From Perkinsus marinus ATCC 50983 (taxonomy: Eukaryota > Perkinsozoa > Perkinsida > Perkinsidae), in contig NW_003211646.1 of assembly GCF_000006405.1 (NCBI RefSeq), forward strand, positions 62,001-126,000: a stretch of DNA of 64,000 bases, in the 5' to 3' direction. The translations under genes and the position numbers were made by a program. The notes below the pieces were generated by a model, which saw only the letters and a program-made list of their open reading frames with translations, was not told the origin of the DNA and searched no databases. Shown in pieces: positions 45,224-56,064 of the stretch (positions are counted from its first letter, which is position 1; each line of letters opens with the position of its first letter).

Positions 45224-46072
45224 TAGGCGTCTACGATACACACTCGCTTAGGGCATCCATCCGCTAGTCTGTGCACTGGTGATAGTTCTCCTCATTTTGA
45301 CAAGGCCTCGTTTTATCCCAACCTACCTTGGCACTTCTTCCTTCCCAGCGAGCTGAATGGTGGAACCTTATCCGTATCCTATTCGAGCTTTCCCCTTTGT
45401 TGGTTTATACTAAGATCATACTATGCCCGTTATTAACTGTCAGTAATGTATAGCCTGTGTGTAAATCCTATAATAGAAGTCTCTCATCATCTTCCATCCG
45501 TGTTGCGTAGTCGACTGGGACTTCCCTTTATAGCGAGTAATACACGGTACATAGCCACGTTTGTCTCCTCATAGGCGTCATGTGCTGATGGAGAGATCTT
45601 GGACGGCTTCCTTTCTCCTCGGTCTGTTGCACTGTCTGCTGACAGAGATGGCTCATTGTCTGCAGTTGCTCGAGTGCCTGCTACCAGCCACACCCCTACT
45701 CAATTGTCTTGTCCTGCGAGTTAATACACTCGGCCTATGGTTGGTCATGGTAAGGAGGCCTCGCTCTAAAGCCCTTGGCAAGCTACCGCTCTCTCATGGG
45801 GTTTCGTCCAATGATGATATCGCGGAGGAGTGGTATGAAGGTAGTAAGGGTCAGGTGGATCTCCCATCGTGTAGCATTCCAAGGCTTCTACTCCCAATCC
45901 AGGTGGAGTAGGATGACATACTTTCTAGGAGTGTATAATAAAGCTCTCCTCATTGGTCAACACTCCACAGCTGTTCGCTCTCAAGGGCCCCCTTCCACGC
46001 TCGCCCTCCCCCCTATTGTAGTTTCCTTCCGGTACTATCAAGTTGCTTCGCCTGTACATTGCACTCCTCGTG
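45224..46072. other. No resolved gene; scattered exon-like stretches
   Basis: Plus-strand frames such as SPRSVALSADRDGSLSAVAR (about 45615-45675) and DDIAEEWYEGSKGQVDLPS (about 45810-45870) look coding-like, but I cannot connect them or find a start. Confidence 0.35.
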
Positions 46073-46822
46073 TGTGAATCACCTGTTATCAATGGCACCC
46101 CGAAAATGTATCGGCCATACAATCTTAGTGCTTGCAGAAGCCGGCAGAACATGTCCGAGGTGGGCCCCTCTTGGGATCGAGTCTGGGGGTTGGAGCGGTT
46201 CTTTTAGTACATTCCGTAACGACCGTCCAAACTCTATGGTTAATAGCTGACTAGCTTGTCGTAACGCTTCCATATACTTCACATTTTACTCGTAGTTCTA
46301 TTTTCAGTATGTTTCCAGGTCGAGTTTACATTATTCTTCATCTGGATGTACTCCTCGAGTGCCTTCATAGATCTATGCCTTCTGAGTAGATATATGCCAT
46401 CACTCTTGGGATGGTAGCTGGAGCTGCTGGGGCCGCCTATGGTACTACACGTAACGATGGAGTGGGGTATGTAGCTCGATGGGCCGGCTCATACACAGTC
46501 GCGATCGTCCATCAGGTGTCTATCCCGGATCAGTTAAATCAGTGCATCTGTGCTTTGGGGCACGGAGTTCGCTCACCGGTATGGGATCGGCCAAAAGGCC
46601 CAGAGCTTGGTCTCAGAAGTAGCAATAGTAGGAGGGAAAACCCTGGTGGTTCCCGTTGGGCTCTATTCAACCCAGAGGGCCCGAGAGGTCAATGACAACT
46701 ACTGTGTGACGGTGAACCTATATGTGGGTGCCGTAGCGGTGGGTAGGCGGTTGGCAGAGCTCGACGGGTTTCTCCATGATCCTCAGCATGTTGTACACAA
46801 ATCTGCTTCTCGATTGATCTAA
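46073..46822 (+). CDS. Unrecognised multi-exon gene, partial model
   Basis: Coding-like exons in order: INGTPKMYRPYNLSACRSRQ (46073-46204); a hydrophobic exon VEFTLFFIWMYSSSAFIDLC (about 46319-46410) that could be a membrane helix; VAGAAGAAYGTTRNDGVGYV (46411-46512); and a terminal exon with WGTEFAHRYGIGQKAQSLVS and VNLYVGAVAVGRRLAELDGF, stop at 46820-46822. The start is not found and the junction near 46512-46545 does not keep phase cleanly. Family not recognised. Confidence 0.4.
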
Positions 46823-46877
46823 GCATAAGACTGATCAGTTAAAGAGTTGGGTTGGTCGTTTTTTTCATTATTGTTTG

Positions 46878-47458
46878 ATGACTAGTGGCAGAGTATTTCC
46901 TATTATGGTGCGGCCCTCGGAGGAGTCCTCAGTAGTAGAGGCTGCTGCGACGCTGGTGTGGGAGTTTGATAAGTTCTGGTTTCCCCCGGCCTCGGACGAA
47001 CCTCAACCATTCTGGTTCGCCATGCACTCCCATTTACCCAAATTCGATGCGCCCAAGAAGGAAGGACAACGGTAGTACCATCATACCGGCCGGCGTCCAC
47101 ATTCTCGCCATGTTCTACCGGTGCAGTTACTTCCCAGGGATCCTTCCACTCGTCTTGTCGATTCTATTGAACCCGATAAGGGCCTGGTCCTTGCCCATAT
47201 GGTTCCGCTTACGCCTGGCCATCATGTGCGACCAGACGATCCGTAACGTAACTTTACCTTCTGAGCAAGTGAGTGTTACTCCTGCTTGCCCTACTCTACA
47301 ATGTTCCGCAGGCATTTGTGAAAACCCTAGCGGACCGAGTAACTCTCAGACTAGCACAGACCATCGTCATCGACCAGCCTGATAACGGAGCTATCATGGC
47401 TACTCATGGACTTTACAGAGCGCTCTTCCTCACCCTCATATTTCGCCATAACGGGTAG
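46878..47458 (+). CDS. Unrecognised three-exon protein
   Basis: ATG 46878 (MTSGRVFPIMVRPSEESSVV) is followed by AAATLVWEFDKFWFPPASDE and a GTAGTA donor near 47072. A second exon (about 47129-47241) reads STRLVDSIEPDKGLVLAHMV, and a third (from about 47313) reads LADRVTLRLAQTIVIDQPDN through to the stop at 47456-47458. The three pieces share coding-like composition; the junctions were not verified in phase. No family recognised. A further coding-like frame with ATG 47514 runs to 47741 and may be a separate small gene. Confidence 0.4.
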
Positions 47459-47779
47459 TAGTACAACCTCTGTGAAGTAGATAAGGAGGCAATGCTGTTT
47501 CAGCCTGGCCGAGATGAGTCTGAAATTGCTACGGCCTTTGCCTGAGGACAACGAGACAGTGGGTAAATTCACAGAGTGCACCAAGGCGGTTCTATGTAAC
47601 CGGTATATTAACTACGCACTGAGTGACGCCTGCAACCCGGTAAGAGGGCGGCGAGTCGCGGGAAGCCTTCTCCTGGATAGGGGTGCGGTGTCCCTGTGCT
47701 TACTAGCAGCTATCAGCTCGAGCTCAGTAGGAGCTCGATAGGACGAACCTAGTGTTCGGCTGGAATAGTCCCCACCTCG

Positions 47780-49496
47780 ATGGATGTACTCCAGGACATC
47801 GCAGAGAAGAGACCTTCTGAGGCCCCAGAGGACCGCCACGTTTTGGACGAGCTGTGCCGTGACGACCCCGAGTTCCTGGTCGAAGGCCCCGAGTCGGATG
47901 CTGACAGTGCCCTCATGGAACGGCTGAAGGACTTCTTCGTAGTCTTCCTGGATCTTTTCTCGTCGTCTTATTGACCTTCTGTCAAGTTACTAAACTACCC
48001 CAACAACACAGTTCCGAAGGTTTTAGTACTTTCCCTCAGCGGTGGAGTGGACTCAATGGTAATATCGAAGTTTTTTCTCCTACTTAGTGGCCTCAACACC
48101 AGGCTGAGGTCCCGAACGTGGCGTCGTCCTTTATGAATGAATCCCTTGATCCTCGGTGTTCCTGTGGACTAGTAGAACTGCTATCATCGGTCTCCTCTTG
48201 TCAGACCCACCTCTACCTCCTTTCTAAGCTGCAACAGCCTCTAGGCTTCAAGCTCGTCGCTTGCCACATTAGACACTCTAACCGAGACGACGCCATACAG
48301 GAGCTACAATGGGTCACCTACGTAACAGCACGCCTCGGGGTAGGTACACTCCAATGCCTCGCGTCTACAGTTCTGTCTAAGGTGCCACTCTACCACCACC
48401 ATGTGAAGCTCCGTCGGCCGCATGGCTCTCTCAAGACGGGCATCAGCAGGATGGAGTACCATGAATAGGGGTTGGACCTGTCACCATCCGCTTTGCAGTT
48501 ACGAGAAGCAAACCCGAGATATTCGGTTCAGCATGTACGCTAAGGCGCACAAGCTAGCGTGGGCTGCAGCGGGCCTTCCTGAGGAGGAGCGAACTCAGCC
48601 TGTCGTGGTCGTAGGCCACCACATGGATGATGTACTGTCGTCTTGGCCTCCATGGAGCTGCTGAGACAAGCATTGCTCAGGTGGATGAGAATCGCCTCGC
48701 TGAGTTGGGCAAGGGCAACCTCCTGAACATCAACGGTATGGTCATCAACGCTGAGGGTGACGGCGACGACGAGATAGGGGGTGTAAGGTGCCCCATAGGA
48801 TGGCACAGGGCATGCTCGACGTGTTAGGTGTGTCAAGTACGACCGTTGCTATTGAGTACTCGGAAGGAGGAGCTTATCGCCTGTGCGGCACGCCACAATA
48901 TTCCCTACATGGTAGACTCAACGCCGAAGTGGAGTCGCCGGGGTTGGATACGAGGGGTATTCAGAATAGGCCATCATGTGCCGTGGAGGGGGGCTTGGAG
49001 CGCGCTCTCTCTGTAGGTTCTAGATCTGGGCTTCCCGGCTGATGGGGAGGCTAGGAAGAGCTTCCTCCAGGACTTGACGGAGGCTGGGGACCTCTCCGAT
49101 GTCCTCGATCAGCAGGTGTCTCAGGCGTCCATCGACCTTGTTCCTCATAGTAGATGCTTGTAGCCATTTCTGAGCTGACATGTGTCTTCTTATAGGAATC
49201 ATACCAGGAGGGGAGGCTAGGTTCAAAAAGCAGAACCGTGTTGTCAATGGCTTTAACTTCCTAGTGAGTAGTAGTTCATCCAGTGCCTTTTTCAGTTGGC
49301 TTAGGCGCTCGATACGAGTAACCTGTTCACTGATGCTGCCAAGGACGCCCCGTTGCTGATGAAGGAGATAGCTGAGACGAAGGAGAGGCTCCTCAGTGTG
49401 GTGTCGAGGATCGCCCAGGCCTGGGGACCTGCTGTGGCTGCTTATAAGGAACGAGGCGAGTCGGGGAGCTTCTCATGGGTTCAACTGAGCCCATAG
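47780..49496 (+). CDS. PP-loop ATPase, TilS/TtcA-type tRNA-modifying enzyme
   Basis: Spliced PP-loop protein. Exon 1 (MDVLQDIAEKRPSEAPEDRH) is followed by a 48-nt intron and the ATP-binding motif VLVLSLSGGVDSM. Next comes LGFKLVACHIRHSNRDDAIQ, then KLRRPHGSLKTGISRM. A 46-nt intron then leads to YEKQTRDIRFSMYAKAHKLA and GHHMDD, and the next exon gives VDENRLAELGKGNLLNINGM. After a GTAAGG donor the chain continues VRPLLLSTRKEELIACAARH and WSRRGWIRG. The C-terminal exons are helical and end GSFSWVQLSP. SGGxDS, the RPHG segment and the HH-DD-EN pattern fit the lysidine synthase/2-thiocytidine synthase superfamily. Lysidine synthesis acts on organellar tRNA-Ile(CAU); which reaction this one performs cannot be told from motifs. 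Confidence 0.82.
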
Positions 49497-50133
49497 TGGT
49501 TTGTCAGTTTCCCTTTCATCGGAGGAGACCTCAACAGGAGAGTCCGCCTCTTGTGATGCTTTGACGGATGAGGATGAAGAGGTTGGCTGTGACTCACCTC
49601 ACAAGTGCCCGATACAGCCCATACGACTAGCCCAGCTCAGAGATGAATCCCTCACAGTCACTATATTACTCAACGTCATGATACGTCTCCATGACAAGAG
49701 TAAGCTTGCAACGACATTGTTAGTACTAGGCTGTATGTGTTGCTGCCTTAGACCCGATATATCGACAACAGTTCTTCCAAGGCAAGAGGCCTTCTCGCCG
49801 TTCAGTAGAGCACTTCTGTACTACTGCGCAGACCACTCGGAAGCCCTTTGTAATGGTTGCCATATGCTGCTACGTAGCTGCTGAGCTCACCTGGTTGTAG
49901 GTCCTCACTGCTATGCGCAAGACATGTCCAGGTCTATACGTTTCTTCACCCAGCTACTTATGCCTGTTTGACCATAATGCGGAGCTCGATGAAGCCTCTG
50001 CAGGGAACAGGTAGTCTTAGCCTACGGGTATGATGTTAGGAGGATGTTATTCTGCCTCAGGGAGTCTCTCGCGAAAGTGCTGTTCAACAGCTTCACCAGA
50101 GTCATAGCCGAAAGCACTACCAATGCTAAGTAG
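49478..50133 (+). CDS. Unrecognised multi-exon protein downstream of the PP-loop gene
   Basis: Exons joined in phase: a Ser/Glu/Asp-rich segment (SLSSEETSTGESASCDALTD) leading to IRLAQLRDESLTVTILLNVM, a GTAAGC donor near 49701, then RPSRRSVEHFCTTAQTTRKP and FVMVAICCY, then VLTAMRKTCPGLYVSSPSYL and CLFDHNAELDEASAGNR. A short interval of about 29 nt precedes RMLFCLRESLAKVLFNSFTR and the stop at 50131-50133. The helical spacing is reminiscent of cyclin-box proteins, but I see no decisive motif. The N-terminus is unresolved: an ATG near 49474-49478 overlaps the end of the PP-loop gene. It could instead be the C-terminal part of that gene. Confidence 0.45.
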
Positions 50134-50318
50134 CTGTTCTGTGCCTTATGGTTTCTTCACTCACAATGTACTTGGGTTACCTGCAATAATGCTGTTTTAC
50201 AGTCACTGTTCTCTATGTATGGGTAGTAGCCTTTCTACGGCACCAGGGGTCACTCCTGTGAAGAGAGAGGGGATAGAAACTGCCAGTCACAGCCATAGTA
50301 GGGCCTTGGCATTCACTG

Positions 50319-51638
50319 ATGCAGCTGACAGAATCAGTGCTCTCAGTTGGGGAACTGCCGGCCTACCCTAAGAGGCGTGGGCCCAGTACCACTGTCGATG
50401 ACCGTCAGGTGCTCCTGCATGTCTACGACTTGGATAAGGTGATCAGCTTGAAAAGTGGCTGATACACGGTTGCTGGTCACAGGTGGTCAGCCATCTTAAT
50501 GCTGTGACTCGAGCCTTCTCCTGGGGAGCCTTCCATGTCGGTGTGGAGGTATATGGAGAGGAATGGAGCTTTGGTCAGACCACCAACCCCGAGGCTACCG
50601 GGTATCGTCATCACTGTTATACTCTGATGGGTATTGGGCCGCTCCCTTAGGCTCTGCATGATCCGCCCTAAGTCCCATGAAGTCCACATCTACAGGGAGT
50701 CCGTGGTGATGGGCGAGACTGACCTTAGTCGTGGTAGTCGGTGGTCATCCGTCCTGCAGAGTTACCATACATCCTCTCTAGATTCTGTATGGAGGCTCCT
50801 GATGGCACTTCGGAAGGTATGGGTCGGTGGCACATATCACATACTCAGGAGAAACTGTATACATTTCGCTAAAGACTTTTGTAACAGTTCAAACCAGTAA
50901 GGCAGTACGCGGCAGACTGGTTCCTGCGCAGGCCATCGACTAGGCTGCGATAAGGAGATGCCCCCGTGGGTTGAGGCTTTGCCTAGTCGTACGGAGGGGT
51001 AGGAGGCCTCCGTTGAAGTAGCACTGTTATGTCGTGTTGTTGTAGGTTGAGCCAGAGCCTGGATACAGCGTCGTCCCATATGAAGGCAGTTGATCAGTGG
51101 CTGAGGCTATCGGACGGGTTTGGGAGTCTGAAGTCTGCTGTTATGGTATCTTTTCCTCGTCATTCACTTAGCATATGCTTCACGTAGGTCGCCGATGACT
51201 CATTGGGGATTTCGAGGCGTGCGGTAGCGGGATGGGAGTCTATGAGAAGGAGCAACAGTGGGGCTCGTAGATGAGCATTCGAGGGGATACAAGCCTTAGA
51301 TGTCTTCCTTAGGTGTGGGTTATTTCGCATCCATACGCTTGGGCGGAGGAGCATCACGGCGGGACTTGGAGGAAGGTAGTGTGTTGGACTAGCTACTGGC
51401 ACATATCTGTTCCTACTACTACTGCTCAGATGTCGTAGTCGAGGATCGAAGACGACTACCTCCTCCCACTGCACAGGTAAGGGCCCTTGATGCTGCTCCC
51501 ATCAGGCAGTGGTTATTACTCTACCCAGGACACCTTGGTCAGGAGGACGCTGATCCCCACCATAAACAGAAGCCAGTCGGGCAAGCTTCTGGAAACGATG
51601 AGCACATCTCCATCGGAGGAGACCTCAGCTCAGAGTAG
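50319..51638 (+). CDS. DeSI/PPPDE-type deSUMOylating isopeptidase
   Basis: PPPDE (DUF862) cysteine peptidase. ATG 50319 starts MQLTESVLSVGELPAYPKRR and the domain opens with VLLHVYDLDK. After an intron, FSWGAFHVGVEVYGEEWSFG carries the catalytic histidine (FHVGVEV), and GTYHILRRNCIHFAKDFC carries the catalytic cysteine (NCIHF). The closing MPPWVEALPSRTE matches the family's P-x-W-V-x-R-L element. Unlike the small DeSI proteins (about 170-200 residues), further exons continue: LRLSDGFGSLKSAVM, RRAVAGWESMRRSNSGAR, VVVEDRRRLPPPTAQ and a last exon ending GNDEHISIGGDLSSE with its stop at 51636-51638. The extension is unrecognised. The enzyme family removes SUMO or ubiquitin from targets. Confidence 0.85.
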
Positions 51639-51867
51639 CACACTAATCGGTTCCCAGTAGTGAGTTGGTGAGGGACTCAGGTCTGGTGAAGAAGTCCGCT
51701 ATAGGTGAGCAGGTGGCGACCTCAGGCTTCCTGTGAACAACTGCCCATGACCAATATGTCTGATGGACCATTGCACAGCAGTACCACCTGTCTTGCGTTC
51801 AGTCCTGTTCGATTGCCGCTATGGTCATACCGTGTCAGCTCTTCGACGGTGCATGGCCCAGCAGTAG

Positions 51868-54124
51868 ATGAGTCAACTGCCTACTCCTGCTCCCTCTGAA
51901 GCATTACCTCAGTATGACCCGGCCCGTCACCTCACCATAGCGGTCGAAGGATGCGCCCATGGGGACTTGGATAGAATCTACGAGGTGAGTGGAAGGTACC
52001 TAGCCCGTCTGATGGGGTCTCTTGTGAGGCCATTGAGCATCTTGGGCGAACGAAGAAGACTCCGCCGGTAGACCTCCTTATCTGCTGTGGAGACTTCCAA
52101 GCCATCCGTAAGCGCCAAATCCCATGTGGTTTTCAACAGCGTGTGGCAGGTACTGAGGCTGAGCTCAATGAGCTGGCAGCTCCGATGAAGCATCGTCATA
52201 TGAAGGTGTTGAGAAGGGAGGGGAAGGTCCTGTCTTCCGAAGTCCTTTTTCAGGACTTCCATCGATACTGGACCGGTGAGAAGGTGGCCCCCGTAACGAC
52301 ACTATTCGTTGGAGGAAACCACGAGGCCCCATCCCACCTTAGAGAGCTGTAGTAGCGTCACCTGTTTGTGGCTGGTTTGATCGATTCAACCTACGCTCCT
52401 GATAGATACTATGGTGGCTGGGCCGCTAAGGGCATTTACTACCTTGGACACTCTGGGGTAAGTTCATCCGGGTTGGCCCTGTATGGGGAGGAGGGTCGTA
52501 GTCGTTTATATTCCCACAAGTATGTCTTATGATTACGCCCCATTTTTTGTCGCCTTAACGTCATTGCTTATGTTCCTAGCTATCCTCCATCGTAGGTGAT
52601 ACGCTGTAAAGGTGTCCGCATAGGAGGCTTCAGTGGTATTTATAAACCCTATCATTACGGCCTCGGTCACTACGAGGTCTCGCCCTATACGGAGGATACC
52701 AAGCGCTCGGCATACCATGTTAGGAAGTATGAGATGGACAAGCTGGCTGCCTTGGTGAGTGACGGATCGACATACTCTGTAGCTTTAGTGGTAGGGTTAG
52801 GCTGACAATGCTGATGCCATGGAGGTTGATCCGCTTCGAATTGTGGTCAGCCACGACTGGCCTACTGGTATCACCGACTATGGTGACACTGAGACTTTGT
52901 TACGGGTGAAGGACAGGACGGGTAGGTTGAGGCGGGAAGAGGGGGTCGAAGGGCAGTACAGGTACGATGCGACAGGAGATCAGTCGAGGGGAGTTGGGCA
53001 ATGCTCACTCGATGGAGTTGATGCGCAGACTAAGGCCTGACTACTGGTTCAGGTAGGGTGATTCACATTCTCATGTGGACCTCCTGTTTAGCGGCCATAT
53101 GCATGCCAAGTACACAGCGCTGGTGCCTCATGAAAGTACTCAAGAGCCGCACCAGTCGCCGGCTCTTACCCGCTTCATAGCGCTTGACAAGTGTGTGCCT
53201 CGGCGGCAAGGGTCGTTGGGATATATGCACATTATGACGATCGATGTGAAGGTAGAGGAGGAAACGTCGATGGTTCTAGTCAGACTGCTGCTTCAGACAG
53301 GACAGCTGTGGGCTCACAGTCTAGAAGGGAAGGGAGGCGTAGACGAGCTTGAGATGGTAGGGCAGCAACTGCTGACTACGGTACTGATTTATAGTCTGCT
53401 ATGCTGTGTTAGGACCCTCCTAAACGTCAGAGAGTACCTCTTCAGTTTGATCCCGAGGTAATTGCCAGTGCTGCATCGGTCGGGTTGTATAGCCTTCCTA
53501 TTCAGTGGCTTGCCCTGCTCGCCGTGAACAACGACACGATCCCTCATACCAGAGACCACTGGGCAGGTAGTGTGAAGCGGCCGACCGAAGAGGACATCGA
53601 CAGGGTAATGCCATGGCAGCGGCCAGCTTGTGGACACCCCTGGCAGGTCCGGACGGCCCTGGAGGCCAACGACGATGTCATTAAGGCTGGAACAGAGTAC
53701 GAGATACCCGACAGCTTCGTCTCGAGTGAGGCTGACAAGCCAGGCGTTCATCGTCAGCGTCAATGGCTCATGGATCTCTTAGGGACTGAGGACGTGAGCC
53801 TGTATAGACTATGATAGGTGTTATTCTCGGTGGCAGGTCCTGGGAGTTGCTGAAGCAGCGGGACCTGCTGCTGCTTCTGGGGGCTTTGAAATAACAGGAG
53901 GAGCTCTTGGAATGGACGGCAGACTCAGTGCACAGTAGGAGCGCGCATGAGTGTTAGTCAGCACTGGCCTCTTCAGTGGTTTGGAGACGTCCGAGATGTG
54001 CACTGATAGCGGTGTCGTTTTCTTCGACGACTCGGCTCCCACTTCGACCGATTCACAGCCCGAACCGAAGCGTGCCCGAACAAAAGAGGAAGCTGGGGTG
54101 AATGAAGAAGTAAGGTGTCCTTAG
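51868..54124 (+). CDS. DBR1: RNA lariat debranching enzyme DBR1
   Basis: Hydrolyses the 2'-5' branch of intron lariats. The metallophosphoesterase motifs are in order: [17 protein letters not shown] before a GTGAGT donor, [86 protein letters not shown] and [15 protein letters not shown] with [14 protein letters not shown]. The DBR1 C-terminal block ([11 protein letters not shown]..., IQWLALLAV) follows. Phase-correct introns include those before LYYGGW and SGHMHAKY, and two near the end, of 51 and 45 nt. The last exon is acidic/basic ([20 protein letters not shown]) with a KRAR nuclear-type signal; stop at 54122-54124. The metal ligands D, H, N and H are present. High confidence. Confidence 0.94.
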
Positions 54125-54319
54125 CAAGGAAGCTTGTTCATTGGGCGTTTCAGGATATTGATCTGGGTGACCTGGACTGAGGTGTCTCCCGCTGTCGTTA
54201 GACGTACACTATTCCGTAGTTTCGTGATCTCTGTGGAGATGTCGTTGCGCAGTGTTCAATGATAAACTGATTGGGGGAAGAAAGGATACTTTGAACAACT
54301 TTTGTTTTTGCTCGAAAAC

Positions 54320-54820
54320 ATGCCGGGTGAAGGCAACCCTTGGGAAGACCTGTGCGAGTGGGTTCGCAGTCAAGGAGGAAGTCTGGCTAATGCGCTGGGG
54401 AATCTGAGTGAGTAACTGGGCCTTGTCCGAAGTTCAACGATGCTACCATGAGGCAACCAGCTTCCTATTGCTATCGATCGGTCCTCATCTGCACTTGACC
54501 CCATTTAGATAATCAGGGTACATACAGCGACATTGGCTCTGGCGAGAGCGATGCCTTACAGACTACAACCACTTCTTCATCTCTCCTGCCAGTATCGCCG
54601 TTTGGGATATTCCTCATGGCCCTATTGTTCATTTGGGGGTACCTCTACCTTCAGGGTGAGTGTCGAATGATGTATCTACAGTGTCGACTTCCTTCGTGGT
54701 ATAGGGAGAAGGAATCGTGCGCTCACTGAGAAGCCTCGGAAGTCGCGTCATGATACCGACCGCAATGACAAGGATGATACTGGGGGTGGCCCCCCTCCCG
54801 CCACCGGGGGTGTGTATTAG
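54320..54820 (+). CDS. Small single-pass membrane protein
   Basis: ATG 54320 starts MPGEGNPWEDLCEWVRSQGG and reaches a GTGAGT donor near 54411. A second exon has GTYSDIGSGESDALQTTTTS followed by one hydrophobic helix, PFGIFLMALLFIWGYLYLQ, ending at a GTGAGT donor near 54655. The last exon is basic and polar (RALTEKPRKSRHDTDRNDKD) and finishes GGGPPPATGGVY. About 110 residues with one membrane helix. Two acceptor choices keep the last exon open in different frames; the charged, Pro-rich tail is preferred. Family not recognised. Confidence 0.5.
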
Positions 54821-55081
54821 AGATGCTCCATTTTGAGACCAAATTCTGGTGACAGTGCGGTCATACTCAGTCGTAACCGATTTTTTTCGCTGAGCGCGAG
54901 TTGTTGTGTGCTGAGTGAATACACAGGGAGGTGAGGTTCCATGGTGCAGTGCTGCACACCATGCATATGTTGGGGCGTGCGTTAAAACTCTCCACTGGAA
55001 TGACTTTCTCGCGTTACGGTTTCGGAGAAAACCAAGTTGTAGAGGCTCAGATTTGGTGATGGAGTGAATGATCACGCGAAC

Positions 55082-55276
55082 ATGCCCAACAAGTCCTGCA
55101 CTTGCGCTGGTTTCCCATGCGATAAGTTTCATGTGGAATTGTTGAAGCATCCGACCGGTGAATTCTTGAAACTCCACAAAGTTGGGAAGCTCGAGCACCG
55201 CTTGAAAGCGTATGCTATGCCGATCACATCCCGTGTCTTGAGCGATGCCAGATCCGATCGGGTAGCAGAGAAATGA
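55082..55276 (+). CDS. Possible 64-residue Cys-containing protein
   Basis: Single open frame from ATG 55082 (MPNKSCTCAGFPCDKFHVEL) through HPTGEFLKLHKVGKLEHRLK to the stop at 55274-55276. Three cysteines lie in the first 15 residues. The opposite strand is also open over part of it, so coding status is unsure. No family recognised. Confidence 0.35.
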   Translation: MPNKSCTCAGFPCDKFHVELLKHPTGEFLKLHKVGKLEHRLKAYAMPITSRVLSDARSDRVAEK

Positions 55277-56064
55277 GAGACAACAGTTGAATAATTTGGC
55301 CAGCAGTAATTCCTTAAATTTGGAATTCTCAGAGATCAGGATATGCTCGTGTGGAGATGAGTCGTACAGCTCTGGCTAGGCCTACAAAGTTTTGATGGAT
55401 TGCTGCCATAGTTACTTTGATATCTGTAACATAAACAGGCATTATATGGGCTCTATGTCATCGAGTCGATGATTAATAACTATAAGATAACATGTACAGG
55501 CTAAGTTCTTACCACAGTTCTCGGAAAACGATCTTTTATCACGGATTGAGGATTACTAACCTTGAGTTGACATTGATATGTAAAGAGCTCTGTTGAAAGA
55601 CGCGAGGTCGGAGTATCATACGCGGCCGAGGCTTTCGACCGAAATTCTTCCAATCCGCACGGAACCACCGTGATTGTCCTGGTTTACCGAATGAGTATTA
55701 TAAGCACCTCTTTCCCCTAGATGCATCTCAAATATCGTGCAACTTTCAACACAACTCCAAGTCGCAGAAAATGAGAAAGTCTGACTCAGTCACATGCTCT
55801 ACTGCTTTCTCTTCATAACCATCATCGCCCCAACAGCAACAGTTAACACTGCTAGACCCGCAGCAACTCCTGGGAATAACCTTCAACGAGCTGGAATGGG
55901 GAATCTCCTACCATATACTCCTCCATTACAGCAGCAACAACGCTTAGAAAAATTCCGAATGAGGTATTGTTTAACATCCTCAACATCGTTCTGCATCACG
56001 GTACGTCTGCTAGGAAGACTATATCTAAAGAAGACGATTCCACGCCCTGATGAGCTCAATCTAC
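55277..56064. other. Intergenic, convergent genes, nothing seen
   Basis: Spacer between the small plus-strand gene and the stop of threonine synthase. No exon recognised. Confidence 0.5.

Noticed and set aside
54629-55198. 189-codon minus-strand open frame
   Set aside because: It overlaps the plus-strand small membrane protein and the Cys-containing frame, and shows no motif of its own.
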